Positions 34,572 to 43,487 of a stretch of DNA of 50,514 nucleotides are shown piece by piece (within the stretch, counting starts at the first letter, position 1; each line of letters begins with the position of its first letter). Made by a program: the position numbers and the translations under genes. Source of the stretch: an uncultured Mediterranea sp. (lineage in GTDB: Bacteria > Bacteroidota > Bacteroidia > Bacteroidales > Bacteroidaceae). A model generated the notes under the pieces. That model was not told the origin of the DNA, did no database searches, and saw nothing but the letters and a program-made list of their open reading frames with translations. The DNA lies in assembly GCA_945641355.1 (NCBI GenBank), contig CALZEQ010000024.1, positions 1-50,514 on the forward strand. The letters are read 5' to 3'.

Positions 34572-35828
34572 ATGAAGGAACCAATCATTACAGTGGGAAT
34601 CATGTCGGCCCGAATCATCGGTGTGGAGTTGTGCGGGCTTTACCGGCTGGTGGCTGTGGGCAGCGACGGACGCAGGGTGCAGCGGGAGCGGATGACAGGC
34701 CGGCAACAGTTGGAGGCGCAGGACGACGGTACCATACGCTGTGCCGCTGTGCCGGGCGGATGGCATCATCTCTGCTTCCAGCCGATGGAGGAGGCGGAAG
34801 ATGTCTTCTTCGAACTACAGTCCGTTACCATTGGCGTTCGTTTCCACTGGCAGCGGCAGGAGAACCAGCGCTTCCGGGGCAGCCTGGAGCTGATACGCGA
34901 AGGCGACCTGCTGACGGCTGTCAATGCGATAGCGGCCGAGGAGTATCTGACCAGCGTCATCTCCTCTGAGATGAGTGCCACAGCCCCTCTTGAACTGCTG
35001 AAGGCACATGCCGTCATCTCGCGCAGCTGGCTGCTTCATTGCCTCTCGGCCAAGGAGCAACCGGCGGCTGCTCCCCCTCCGCTGCCTGCTGCTGATGAGT
35101 ATGTACGCTGGTACGAGCGCGATGCGCATACGCACTTCGACGTCTGTGCCGACGACCACTGCCAGCGCTATCAGGGCATCACACGCGCCTCCACACCACA
35201 AGCCCGTGAGGCGGTGGTTGCTACGCGGGGGCAGGTGCTGACCTGGCAGGGTGAGGTGTGCGATGCACGCTTCTCGAAGTGCTGCGGCGGACGGAGCGAA
35301 CGGTTCGGTACCTGCTGGGCCGACAGGGAGGTGCCTTATCTGCAGCCGGTGGACGACCCCTTCTGTGCCCGGGCGGATGCCGATCTACTGGCACGGGCAC
35401 TGAACGGATACGACTGCGAGACTGCCGGATTCTACCGCTGGCAGGTGGACTACAGTCGCCGGCAGCTCTCTGAGCTGGTGCGTCAGCGCAGTGGCATTGA
35501 CCTGGGTGACATCCTGCGGCTCACACCCTTGACGTGTGGAGCCAGCGGACGCATCTACCGCCTGCGGATAGAGGGCAGCCTGCGCAGTCTGACGGTAGGT
35601 AAGGAGTTGGAAATCCGTCGCATCCTCTCGCCCTCGCACCTCTATAGTTCGGCCTTCACCGTCGCCCGTCGGGCCGACGGCGGATTCCGGCTGCAAGGAA
35701 AGGGGTGGGGGCATGGTGTGGGGCTCTGTCAGATAGGAGCAGCCGTGATGGCCGATCGTGGCTATCGGTATGATGAGATTCTGCACTACTATTATAAAGA
35801 TATTGAGATAGAAAAGCGTTATGAATGA
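34572..35828 (+). CDS. SpoIID/LytB-domain protein
   Basis: The 418-residue protein carries the SpoIID domain: EEYLTSVISSEMSATAPLEL then LKAHAVISRSW in the N-terminal half and GKGWGHGVGLCQIGA near the C-terminus, followed by YDEILHYYYKD. SpoIID of Bacillus is a lytic transglycosylase acting on stem-free glycan strands. A signal peptide is not obvious, so location is uncertain. An in-frame TTG at 34554 overlaps the previous gene; ATG 34572 follows its stop by one base. The last eight bases overlap the start of the AmpG-like gene. It likely acts on cell-wall fragments along with NamZ. Confidence 0.87.
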   Translation: MKEPIITVGIMSARIIGVELCGLYRLVAVGSDGRRVQRERMTGRQQLEAQDDGTIRCAAVPGGWHHLCFQPMEEAEDVFFELQSVTIGVRFHWQRQENQRFRGSLELIREGDLLTAVNAIAAEEYLTSVISSEMSATAPLELLKAHAVISRSWLLHCLSAKEQPAAAPPPLPAADEYVRWYERDAHTHFDVCADDHCQRYQGITRASTPQAREAVVATRGQVLTWQGEVCDARFSKCCGGRSERFGTCWADREVPYLQPVDDPFCARADADLLARALNGYDCETAGFYRWQVDYSRRQLSELVRQRSGIDLGDILRLTPLTCGASGRIYRLRIEGSLRSLTVGKELEIRRILSPSHLYSSAFTVARRADGGFRLQGKGWGHGVGLCQIGAAVMADRGYRYDEILHYYYKDIEIEKRYE

Positions 35829-37089
35829 CCGTAAATCTTCTCCATGGGCCTGGATACCCACCCTCTACTTTGCCGAGGGAGTGCCCTATGTGGCGGTGAT
35901 GACCGTTGCTGTGATTATGTACAAGCGTCTGGGGCTGAGCAATGCGGAGATAGCCCTCTGCACGTCGTGGCTCTACCTGCCGTGGACCGTCAAGCCGCTG
36001 TGGAGTCCCTTCGTAGATCTCATCGGCAGCAAGCGCCGCTGGATTGTCACAATGCAGGCTGTGATAGGGGTCTCTTTTGCCGGCATCGCTTTCTTTCTGC
36101 CCACCCCCTTCTACGTGCAGGCCACGCTCGCCTTCTTTTGGCTGCTGGCCTTCAGCTCGGCCACGCACGACATCGCAGCCGACGGTTTTTATATGCTGGG
36201 GCTCACTTCCGCCGAGCAGTCCTTCTTTGTCGGCATCCGCAACACCTGTTACCGTCTGGCCAGCCTGTTCGGACAAGGTCTTTTAGTGATGCTGGCCGGG
36301 TGGTTGGAGCAGACGCAGGGTGACGTTGCGCTGGCTTGGAGTCTTACCTTCTACCTGATGGCAGGGCTTTTCATCGCCTTAGCACTCTATCACCGTTCGC
36401 TGTTGCCACGCCCTGCTGCCGATATTCGTCAGAAGCAGCTGGCTCCTGCTGAGTTGTTGAGCCACTTTGCAAAGACGTTTGTCTCCTTCTTCCATCGTCC
36501 GGGGGTGTGGTTGATGTTCTTTTTCCTGCTCACCTATCGGCTGGGCGAGTCACAGCTGGCCAAGATAGCCTCTCCCTTTCTGCTGGACAGCGCAGCCAGT
36601 GGCGGTCTGGCACTGGGTACCGCTGCGGTAGGCATGATATACGGCACCATCGGGGTCGTGGCTCTGCTGGCAGGAGGCATTGCTGGGGGGATGATGGCCT
36701 CGCGCCACGGGCTGCGTCGCTGGCTGCTTCCCATGGCTTTGGCCATCAACCTGCCCGATTTGCTCTACGTCTGGCTCTCTGTGGCCCGTCCGGATCAGGT
36801 GTGGATTACGGCACTCTGCGTGGCCGTAGAGCAGCTGGGCTACGGATTCGGATTCACCGGCTATATGCTCTACCTCATCCACATTGCTCAGGGTCCCCAT
36901 CGTACGGCCCACTATGCCATCGGTACAGGCTTCATGGCCTTGGGCATGATGATTCCCGGTATGCCGGCCGGCTGGTTGCAGCAGCAGCTGGGCTATCCGC
37001 TCTTCTTCTGCTGGGTCTGCCTCTGTACCTTGCCGGGTATCTTTGCCACCTGGTTGGTCTGCCGCCGAGGGGGACTGCCCCGCCGGTAG
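35821..37089 (+). CDS. AmpG-like muropeptide permease (MFS)
   Basis: The 422-residue protein has about 12 membrane helices and AmpG features: an N-terminal WIPTLYFAEGVPYV, then NAEIALCTSWLYLPWTVKPLWSPF-type text (segments LCTSWLYLPW and KPLWSPFVD) and FSSATHDIAADGFYM. AmpG imports GlcNAc-anhMurNAc peptides in Gram-negatives. It overlaps the SpoIID gene by eight bases (ATGAATGA), indicating translational coupling, and ends the operon. It converges with the bile salt hydrolase gene, with 17 bases between the stops. Confidence 0.88.
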   Translation: MNDRKSSPWAWIPTLYFAEGVPYVAVMTVAVIMYKRLGLSNAEIALCTSWLYLPWTVKPLWSPFVDLIGSKRRWIVTMQAVIGVSFAGIAFFLPTPFYVQATLAFFWLLAFSSATHDIAADGFYMLGLTSAEQSFFVGIRNTCYRLASLFGQGLLVMLAGWLEQTQGDVALAWSLTFYLMAGLFIALALYHRSLLPRPAADIRQKQLAPAELLSHFAKTFVSFFHRPGVWLMFFFLLTYRLGESQLAKIASPFLLDSAASGGLALGTAAVGMIYGTIGVVALLAGGIAGGMMASRHGLRRWLLPMALAINLPDLLYVWLSVARPDQVWITALCVAVEQLGYGFGFTGYMLYLIHIAQGPHRTAHYAIGTGFMALGMMIPGMPAGWLQQQLGYPLFFCWVCLCTLPGIFATWLVCRRGGLPRR

Positions 37090-37106
37090 CAGGCCCCGTC
37101 GGTACG

Positions 37107-38192
37107 TCAGGAGATGCGGACTGGTTCAATCGGCTCCTCGCGGACAGCATCCATGGGATGCCACTGATACGCCACCTTCCCGAAGTCAATGTCGTCCAGA
37201 CTGATGCAGCGGATGTGTTGGTTGTAGGCTGTCCGGTAGTACACCTTGCGTGCGGTCAGATCGATGGCCGATGTCCATTGGGTGGCACTGGGCATATCGG
37301 GTGCCTGTCCCGGGGAATGCTCTATGCCTAAGGGGATGTCAAAGTTGTTCAGCAGATGGAAGCATTGCAGCACCGTCTCCATACCTGTGGCTTTGGGGGG
37401 AGCCGTGTTCCGGTAGAAGGCTGCTCGGACAAAGCGCGAGGGAGGTGTCGCATCACCCGGCAGACCCAGGAAGCCGCTGTTCCCTCCGATGGGGTACAGA
37501 TTGACCTCTCCCATCCGGCTGTTCGGGGCAGCACCGGGATAGAGGTTGATGTAGTTGTTCAGGTTGGTGACGTGCCATAGATAGCCGGGCGCGTTGGTCA
37601 GCACACCCACCTTGTTCTCGTAGAAGTAGGGTATGCCATCCACTATCTCCAGTACCATCTGGCGTCCTGTGGGGTCGCCTATCCGCCAGTGTACTACCGA
37701 ACTGTCGTCCAGTCCCACGATGTGTACATCGTTGATGGCGGCTATCACTTCGTCAATGGTGGCAAATTGTGTCAGCATCCAGGTCACTACCTGCAGGTCG
37801 GCCAGTGTCTGACGGTTGATTGCCGGCGAATAATTTTCGTAACCGCCGTAGCGGGGGAAGAAGAAGAGTCCTGCCGACAGCCCCGCCTCGTTGATGCCCT
37901 CGGCCACGAATTCTTTTTGTACTACGGCCAGTCCCACCATGCCATAGCGGGCCGTAAAGTGCAGTCCGTTGCTTCCCGTTGGGGTGAGCGAGACCAACTG
38001 CTCTCCTCGTGGTATCACTACATAGAAACTCTCCATAGGCTCCTTGGCCCATTCGATGGTGCGCGACTGGATGTAGCTGCCGTCTCGGGCGGTCAGTGAG
38101 ATGCCTGTGCAGGCAGCAGCAGGAAGGGTGTAAGCAGCTATGACAGCCACACTCCACACTAGTTTTTTCATACAGCTTTTCATGACATTCAT
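37107..38192 (-). CDS. bile salt hydrolase / choloylglycine hydrolase family
   Basis: The 361-residue protein is an Ntn hydrolase. A signal peptide (KLVWSVAVIAAYTLPAAA) precedes Cys28, the nucleophile exposed on cleavage, in the motif ACTGISLTARDGSYI. Further family text includes VGLAVVQKEFVAEGINEAGL and the tail SATQWTSAIDL and KVYYRTAYNQHIRC, as in Bacteroides bile salt hydrolases. It should deconjugate taurine- or glycine-linked bile acids in the periplasm; penicillin V acylase activity is a relative's alternative. In-frame ATGs at 38183 and 38171 are other possible starts. It is divergent from the SPFH gene. Confidence 0.9.
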   Translation of the reverse strand: MNVMKSCMKKLVWSVAVIAAYTLPAAACTGISLTARDGSYIQSRTIEWAKEPMESFYVVIPRGEQLVSLTPTGSNGLHFTARYGMVGLAVVQKEFVAEGINEAGLSAGLFFFPRYGGYENYSPAINRQTLADLQVVTWMLTQFATIDEVIAAINDVHIVGLDDSSVVHWRIGDPTGRQMVLEIVDGIPYFYENKVGVLTNAPGYLWHVTNLNNYINLYPGAAPNSRMGEVNLYPIGGNSGFLGLPGDATPPSRFVRAAFYRNTAPPKATGMETVLQCFHLLNNFDIPLGIEHSPGQAPDMPSATQWTSAIDLTARKVYYRTAYNQHIRCISLDDIDFGKVAYQWHPMDAVREEPIEPVRIS

Positions 38193-38233
38193 TTGTTTAC
38201 GGGTTTTGTTTCATTAACAAACTGCACATTTGT

Positions 38234-38264
38234 TTTGTTCTTTCTTGATTTATATATATATTTG
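38234..38264 (+). promoter_or_regulatory. promoter of the SPFH gene
   Basis: TTTG at 38234-38237, 19 bases, TATATTTG at 38257-38264: full match to the Bacteroidetes promoter, 46 bases before the ATG at 38310. Confidence 0.8.
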
Positions 38265-38309
38265 TCCGGTCGTACAGACAATGATTTATCAACTAAAAGA
38301 ACATATCTT

Positions 38310-39122
38310 ATGGGAGTAACAAAAAATTCGACAGTGAGAGTGGGTGCAGCCGGTTTGGCACTCATCGGAGTGGTTGTCTTGTTCATGGTGATGTTTGCCA
38401 TTGAGCGTATTGATTCGGGTCAGACGGGTATCATCGTCAACCTGGCCGGCAGCGAGCGAGGGGTGGACGATGCCAAGGTAGAGACAGGATGGGTGGTGTA
38501 CAACCGCTTTGCCAAACAGCTGTTTGAATACCCTGCCTTCGCTCAAATCGTAGACTATGAGCCGTTTGATATCCAGGATAAGAAGGGAACTATCTTCAAG
38601 ACTGACCCGACGATAGAGTACTACATTGAACGCGAGAATGCCAAAATCGTCTTCCTGCGCTATCGCAAGACAACCGAGGAACTGGAGCAGAGCGTCATCC
38701 TGACCGAGGTAAAGAATGCCTACAAAGATGTGGCAGGACTCTATGAGACCGATTCGCTTATCAATAACCGGCCGGCTTTTGAAAAAGAGGTTGAGGGGCT
38801 GCTGAAGGAAAGGCTGAGCAAGCGTGGCTTCACCTTTACGAATATCCAATCGTCCGTCAAGCCCAATGACGTGCTGCAGGCGGCGATTGATGCCAAGAAC
38901 ACGGCTGTGCAGAATGCGCTGAAGGTGGAGAATGAAAAGAAGGCGGCCATTGCGGAGGCCGAGAAGGTGGTAGCTGCCGCCAAAGGTAAGGCGGATGCCA
39001 ACCGCATCCTGCAACAGAGCATCACTCCCGAACTGATTCAGCTGAAGGCCGTCGAGAAGTGGGACGGCAAACTGCCCCTCTCTACCAGCGGTAACACGCT
39101 GCCTTTCCTGAAGCTGCAGTAA
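38310..39122 (+). CDS. prohibitin-like SPFH-domain membrane protein
   Basis: The 270-residue protein has an N-terminal membrane helix (about 10-31) followed by the SPFH domain (I-D-S-G-Q-T-G-I-I, then TIFKTDPTIEYYI) and a C-terminal coiled coil rich in Ala, Glu and Lys (EKKAAIAEAEKVVAAAKGKA). Prohibitins form large ring assemblies at the inner membrane that tune proteases or organise membrane domains. A TTG-initiated longer frame from 38193 runs through the promoter and is rejected. It is a single-gene unit that converges with the nuclease gene, twelve bases apart. Confidence 0.9.
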   Translation: MGVTKNSTVRVGAAGLALIGVVVLFMVMFAIERIDSGQTGIIVNLAGSERGVDDAKVETGWVVYNRFAKQLFEYPAFAQIVDYEPFDIQDKKGTIFKTDPTIEYYIERENAKIVFLRYRKTTEELEQSVILTEVKNAYKDVAGLYETDSLINNRPAFEKEVEGLLKERLSKRGFTFTNIQSSVKPNDVLQAAIDAKNTAVQNALKVENEKKAAIAEAEKVVAAAKGKADANRILQQSITPELIQLKAVEKWDGKLPLSTSGNTLPFLKLQ

Positions 39123-39134
39123 CCTGTAATTTCC

Positions 39135-39971
39135 TTAGGGCTTGATATTCCACCATTCGGGGTGGCAGGTGGCTTCTACCTGTTGCTCGCATTCATCGGG
39201 CAGACGGGTGAAGAAGTCGATGCCGGTCAGCTCCTCTACCTGGTCTACCGTATGTATATAGGCACTGAGAGGCCGGTCGGCAGGCAAGTTGTTGTAGACG
39301 AATCCGATGGCCTGTGGCGGGTCTGTACGGGTGCATAGTACCACTTTGAAGAAGCCCTCGGGCACCGTCACCCGTTGAGCCCGTCCGATGGTGCGGTGCT
39401 TCTTTCCATGCAGGACAGGTCCGCATACGATGTAGATGCTGCCGTATTGTCTGGCCCAGCGGCGGCATGCCTCTTCCAGTTCCTTCCAGTCGCCGCTGTT
39501 CAGGTTGTGGTCTTGCGGGCAGATGTTGGTCATATAGAAGCTCTCCTCCATTGTCTTCCTGTTCCAGCGGTTGTCACCTGCAGGGCAGAGGTGTCCGCGG
39601 TCGTATCCGCTTCCCCGGTAGTCGTCCGTTGTCACCGCTTCGTCGGCCGGCAGGTCGGGGTCAGGCAGAAAGCGGTCGTTTCGTTCCACACGTTCCACCA
39701 GCTTGTCGGCTGTCAGTTCCCAGGCCACCCAGTTGGCTATCTTCAGGTCGCGGTTGTAGGAAACGGTGTAGGCCTTTCGCTGTAAGATTTGTTCCGATGT
39801 GTGGGACAATGGAGCCGGAATCTCCACGCTCTCCACACTCTCCTCCTTTTGAAACCGATGGGTGCCGGTCTGCTCTTCTGCCGTTTCTTCTGATGTCAGA
39901 TACGTGGCAACTGCTGTCAGCAGCAATGCCAGCAGATAAGTCCAGCGTCTGTTTGTTCGTTTTCTCTTCAT
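39135..39971 (-). CDS. membrane-anchored DNA/RNA non-specific endonuclease
   Basis: The 278-residue protein has an N-terminal hydrophobic segment (about 9-25), then a linker, then the NUC1/EndA nuclease domain (about 80-270). The DRGH motif, with His127 as the general base, is followed by WNRKTMEESFYMTNICPQ and NxxxW-type metal-binding text (NSGDWKELE). It cleaves DNA and RNA, probably outside the cytoplasm, for nutrient scavenging or defence against foreign DNA. The start ATG at 39971 is well supported. Upstream neighbours diverge. Confidence 0.88.
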   Translation of the reverse strand: MKRKRTNRRWTYLLALLLTAVATYLTSEETAEEQTGTHRFQKEESVESVEIPAPLSHTSEQILQRKAYTVSYNRDLKIANWVAWELTADKLVERVERNDRFLPDPDLPADEAVTTDDYRGSGYDRGHLCPAGDNRWNRKTMEESFYMTNICPQDHNLNSGDWKELEEACRRWARQYGSIYIVCGPVLHGKKHRTIGRAQRVTVPEGFFKVVLCTRTDPPQAIGFVYNNLPADRPLSAYIHTVDQVEELTGIDFFTRLPDECEQQVEATCHPEWWNIKP

Positions 39972-40051
39972 TTTCAGTTTTTTTGCTACAAGTTACGGGC
40001 ATTTCGGACGAATCATCCTGCCAAATGCGCCGTAAAGTTACGGAATCTTCG

Positions 40052-40059
40052 TATATTTG
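40052..40059 (+). promoter_or_regulatory. -7 box of the tannase-like gene
   Basis: TATATTTG, 31 bases before the ATG at 40091. No good -33 box. Confidence 0.5.
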
Positions 40060-40090
40060 TTGCGACAAATTCCTTAATTCACATTTCTTT

Positions 40091-41553
40091 ATGAAGAAGA
40101 CTCTTTCTGCGATGTGGAGCATGGGGTTGCTGGCTTTGACAGTCGGAGCCGCTCCTGCATCGGTTTCAGGGAATGACGTTGCTCTGAATTTTGATTCCGA
40201 GGCTTATCGTGTGAAGACACTCCGATGCCGGATGGAAAGACCGTCAGCTATCATGCTTATGAGCACATCTACTATGTGACAAACGTGGAGGATTCCACGT
40301 ATCAGTACCTCAACTTTTATGTGCCGGAGGCGGTCTGCCAGACGGATAGTCACGTCCCCATCCTGTTGCGCACTTATGTAGGCGGATACATGGCTGCGCG
40401 GGCCGTGGAGCCTGATGCGACCGATGCCACCGGTCGGGCTTTGTCCGAAGGATATGCGGTATGCATCCCCGGTTCGCGAGGCTCCAATGCTGTGGTAACC
40501 TTGCCCGGAGGCGAAAAGCACTTTACCGGACGTGCGCCCGCTGGCTTGCTTGACCTGAAGGCTGCCGTGCGCTATCTGCACTACAACGATGCCCTCATGC
40601 CGGGCGATGCCGAGCGGATTGTGACAGACGGAACCAGTGCGGGTGGGGCGATGTCGTCGTTGCTGGGAGCCACCGGCAATCATCCTCTCTATGCTCCGCT
40701 GTTGCAGCAGATGGGTGCTGCCGATGCGCGCGACGATGTGTTTGCGGCCGTCTGTTACTGTCCCATCACCGATTTGGAACATGCCGACATGGCTTATGAA
40801 TGGTTGTACGGATGTACCAATGGCGGTGTACGTGGACTGGATGCAGCCCAGATGGAAGTCTCTGCCCAGCTGGCAGCGGCCTATCCCGCCTATCTGGAGA
40901 GTTTGGGGCTGCGAAATCCGGCAGATGGCACGCTGCTGACGGCAGCCAATTATCCCGACTATCTGAAGCATTACCTGAAGCTGTCGGCCCAACGGGCCTG
41001 CAACGAGGGATGCGACATTCCCCGTGACATCGGCATCTGTTTCTATCAGCCGGAGGAGAAGGGAGGTCGTCGTCGGCCTCAGAGCGAGGTAGTGACGGAT
41101 ATCGACTTGGAGAAGTATCTGAACTATGTGGTGACCACGCACCCGCTCAAGTCGCCTCCTGCCTTTGACCAAGCCGGTGTGCTCGACGGGAGGGCTACCC
41201 CCGAGAACAGCCTGTTTGGCGATGCAAGGGGTTCTGTGGCTCACTTTACCCTCTATAGCCTGCGCCGTGCCACGGCCAATCCTACGGCCACCTTGCCGGC
41301 CGAGGTAGAGGAGCGTGTCCGTCTGCTCAATCCGATGAATTTCATCGGCGACACTTCCTGCCGTACGGCTCCCCATTGGTATATCCGTCACGGCGCACGC
41401 GACCGCGACACGGCTTTCCAGATTTCCGTCAATCTGGCTACCCGGTTGATGAACTTGGGCTATGATGTAGATTTCGCCCTTCCTTGGAACCGTCCTCATT
41501 CGGGCGACTATCACCTGGACGATCTGTTCCGTTGGCTCCAGTCCATTCGTTGA
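40091..41553 (+). pseudogene. subtype B tannase-like esterase, frameshifted near the N-terminus
   Basis: A signal peptide and first 44 codons begin at ATG 40091 (MKKTLSAMWSMGLLALTVGA, ending AYRVKTL). The remaining coding text (MPDGKTVSYHAYEHIYYVT onward, 40225-41553) continues in another frame. The two parts join if one base is added near 40220-40224, so a one-base loss is likely. The long part has an alpha/beta-hydrolase active site, DGTSAGGAM with the nucleophile Ser, and RPHSGDYHL with the likely His. Family members hydrolyse gallate and related esters. A sequencing error is possible. Without repair, translation from ATG 40225 would give a 442-residue protein with no signal peptide. Confidence 0.7.
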
Positions 41554-41557
41554 GCCT

Positions 41558-42172
41558 TTAGCCGGGGCAGGCTTCTCCGCCTGCCTCGCGCTCGTACTCT
41601 TCGATGTCGGCCAGCAGGCGGTTCCAATGCCTGTCCATTCGCAGGAAGTGGTATATGCCGATGGGAATCCCCACAACGAGTCCCGCTGCAATGCCCATCC
41701 AGAAGTAGCGCATCCGTTCGACATCGTCGATGTGGTTGGACAGGTCGTAGCAGAACAGGGCTATCCAGGCTGTCATGTAGGGTATGCCCACATAGTACCA
41801 TCGGTAGTAGAGGCGGTGTGTACGTATCACGCGCTTGCGTGTCTCTATCAGGTTCCGTTGGTTGTACCAGTCGTTGGCATTCAGTGCGCGGCGCAGGTAG
41901 CGGTTGTAGCCCACCGAGGCCACCACTATCAGCAGCAGCATCACATACAGCCACCACGAGGAGTGCATGTTCACCAGGTTGATGACCAAGATGGGGGTGA
42001 TGATGAGTGGAAGGCGTATGTTCCGCCACATCTCGGCATCCACCTTGTCCATGTGTACGTGAATGTTGCGCAGATGCACGTCCATCTCGTTGTCTAGTTT
42101 GCGGGTAAGTATCTCCAGTTGCCGGCGCATCTGTTCCAGTTCCGGCTGTTTGTTTTCTTTCTTTTCCATCAT
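41558..42172 (-). CDS. small membrane protein paired with an ECF sigma factor
   Basis: I do not recognise a named family. The 204-residue protein has an N-terminal coiled coil (about 5-55, many Glu, Lys, Arg, Met), then paired membrane helices near 58-90 and another pair near 130-175, with a charged C-terminus. It begins 10 bases after the sigma factor gene on the same strand. Position suggests an anti-sigma-like or sensor role, but no ZAS zinc motif or FecR domain is visible. Start codons at 42172 and 42169 are equivalent. Confidence 0.7.
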   Translation of the reverse strand: MMEKKENKQPELEQMRRQLEILTRKLDNEMDVHLRNIHVHMDKVDAEMWRNIRLPLIITPILVINLVNMHSSWWLYVMLLLIVVASVGYNRYLRRALNANDWYNQRNLIETRKRVIRTHRLYYRWYYVGIPYMTAWIALFCYDLSNHIDDVERMRYFWMGIAAGLVVGIPIGIYHFLRMDRHWNRLLADIEEYEREAGGEACPG

Positions 42173-42182
42173 CTTTCTTTTT

Positions 42183-42662
42183 TTATTGGTCCGACATTCG
42201 TTTCAGTTCCTCTTTGATTCGGTAGAGGCGCACCGATACGTTTTTCACCGTGATGCCCACGATGGCGGCTATCTCGTCGTAGCTGATATTCTCCAGCCAG
42301 AGGAGCACGATGGCCCGGTCGAAGGGCTTGAGGCGATGGATGCGGTTGTAGAGCAGCCGTATCTGACGGTCGTCCTCGTTATGAGTTTCGCTGAACAGGT
42401 CGATGTTGGTCAGCGGCTGTTCGTGGCGTCGCTTCTTGCGGCGTTCGTATGATATGCAGGTGTTGAAGCTGACCCGCCATATCCAGCTTTTCAGTTCGCT
42501 CCTTCCTTTAAATCCTTTCCATCCCTTCCATAGGTTGATGAGTGCCTCCTGGAAGAGATCGTTCACTTCGTCGGCATCGTCGGCAAATAGATAGCACACG
42601 GTATATACCGTACTCTTGTGCTGCTCTACCATTTGTGCAAATTGTGTTTCAGAGGTATCCAT
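42183..42662 (-). CDS. ECF-type RNA polymerase sigma factor
   Basis: The 159-residue protein has sigma region 2 (about 10-75, with DEVNDLFQEALINLWKGW) and region 4 (about 105-155, with SYDEIAAIVGITVKNVSVRL). It directs RNA polymerase to a specific promoter set, often in response to surface or envelope signals. A TTG-initiated frame from 42701 exists, but ATG 42662 (MDTSETQF) is preferred and has an A/G-rich stretch upstream. It is first in a two-gene unit with the small membrane protein, a common sigma/regulator arrangement. Confidence 0.9.
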   Translation of the reverse strand: MDTSETQFAQMVEQHKSTVYTVCYLFADDADEVNDLFQEALINLWKGWKGFKGRSELKSWIWRVSFNTCISYERRKKRRHEQPLTNIDLFSETHNEDDRQIRLLYNRIHRLKPFDRAIVLLWLENISYDEIAAIVGITVKNVSVRLYRIKEELKRMSDQ

Positions 42663-42813
42663 AGTTTCTTCTTGTTGCTTTTTATCTGTTAGACGCAGCA
42701 ATGTACGAAAAAACTACGGCCTGCGTCATCTTTTTTTCGTTTTTTCTGTTCTTGTCCGTTTCTTCCTGTCACACCAGTAATGCGTAGGGTTGTACAACTT
42801 TTGCGTGATAGAG

Positions 42814-42844
42814 TTGGCCGATAGCAAAAGAATGAATATCTTTG
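42814..42844 (+). promoter_or_regulatory. promoter of the DUF4254-GT9-kinase unit
   Basis: TTG at 42814-42816, 20 bases, TATCTTTG at 42837-42844. The -7 box lies inside the palindrome at 42835-42857. Confidence 0.75.
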
Positions 42845-42857
42845 CTCCAAAGATATT
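42835..42857. promoter_or_regulatory. palindrome covering the -7 box
   Basis: AATATCTTTG, CTC, CAAAGATATT: a perfect 10-bp inverted repeat that contains the -7 box. It could be an operator; its mirror also reads as a -7 box on the opposite strand. Confidence 0.55.
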
Positions 42858-42878
42858 TGTTTAACCAGACACGTTAGT

Positions 42879-43487
42879 ATGATGAGTTTTACCACTTTGA
42901 GCAACCGCATCTTTGTAGAGTCTATCCTTGCCTACCACAAGGACGACCATGTAGATACCCCTATTCGTAATCCCTATCCGCTGAAGAGTATCGAGTATTA
43001 TCTCTATCTGAAGAACTGGATAGACACCGTGCAATGGCATCTGGAAGATATCATCCGCGACCCGAACATCAACCCAGTGGAGGCGTTGGCCATCAAGCGG
43101 AGGATAGACAAGAGCAATCAGGACCGTACCGACTTGGTAGAGCTGATTGACAGCTACTTCCTGGATCGCTATCAGGCGGTAGAGCCATTGTCCCATGCCA
43201 CTATCAACACCGAGAGTCCCGCCTGGGCCATCGACCGACTCTCCATTCTGGCTCTGAAGATCTATCACATGCAGCAGCAGGTGGAGCGTGACGATATCGA
43301 TGCCGCCCATCGTGACCAGTGCCAGGCGAAGCTGGACATCCTGCTGGAGCAGCAGCGCGATCTCTCTACCGCTATCGACCAGCTGCTGGCCGACATCGAG
43401 GCGGGACGCAAGTACATGAAAGTGTACCGCCAGATGAAAATGTACAACGACCCCAACCTAAACCCTGTGCTCTACGGCAAGCGATGA
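42879..43487 (+). CDS. DUF4254 protein
   Basis: The 202-residue protein is all-helical and matches DUF4254, a Bacteroidetes family regularly found next to a GT9 glycosyltransferase. Features include RNPYPLKSIEYYLYLKNWID near the N-terminus and NPVLYGKR at the end. No catalytic motif or signal peptide is seen; a cytosolic partner or chaperone for LPS-core assembly is plausible from context. Its stop overlaps the GT9 start (ATGA), so the two are translationally coupled. M1 at 42879 or M2 at 42882 could be the start. Confidence 0.88.
   Translation: MMSFTTLSNRIFVESILAYHKDDHVDTPIRNPYPLKSIEYYLYLKNWIDTVQWHLEDIIRDPNINPVEALAIKRRIDKSNQDRTDLVELIDSYFLDRYQAVEPLSHATINTESPAWAIDRLSILALKIYHMQQQVERDDIDAAHRDQCQAKLDILLEQQRDLSTAIDQLLADIEAGRKYMKVYRQMKMYNDPNLNPVLYGKR

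Noticed and set aside
37090..37106. Terminator between the AmpG-like and bile salt hydrolase genes
   Set aside because: The gap is only 17 bases and shows no hairpin with a T-run.
38193..38309. N-terminal extension of the SPFH protein from a TTG
   Set aside because: The full promoter at 38234-38264 lies within it, so it would be upstream of the transcript start.
42689..42910. Minus-strand open frame of 73 codons upstream of the ECF sigma factor
   Set aside because: It covers the promoter and palindrome of the DUF4254 unit and has no domain resemblance.
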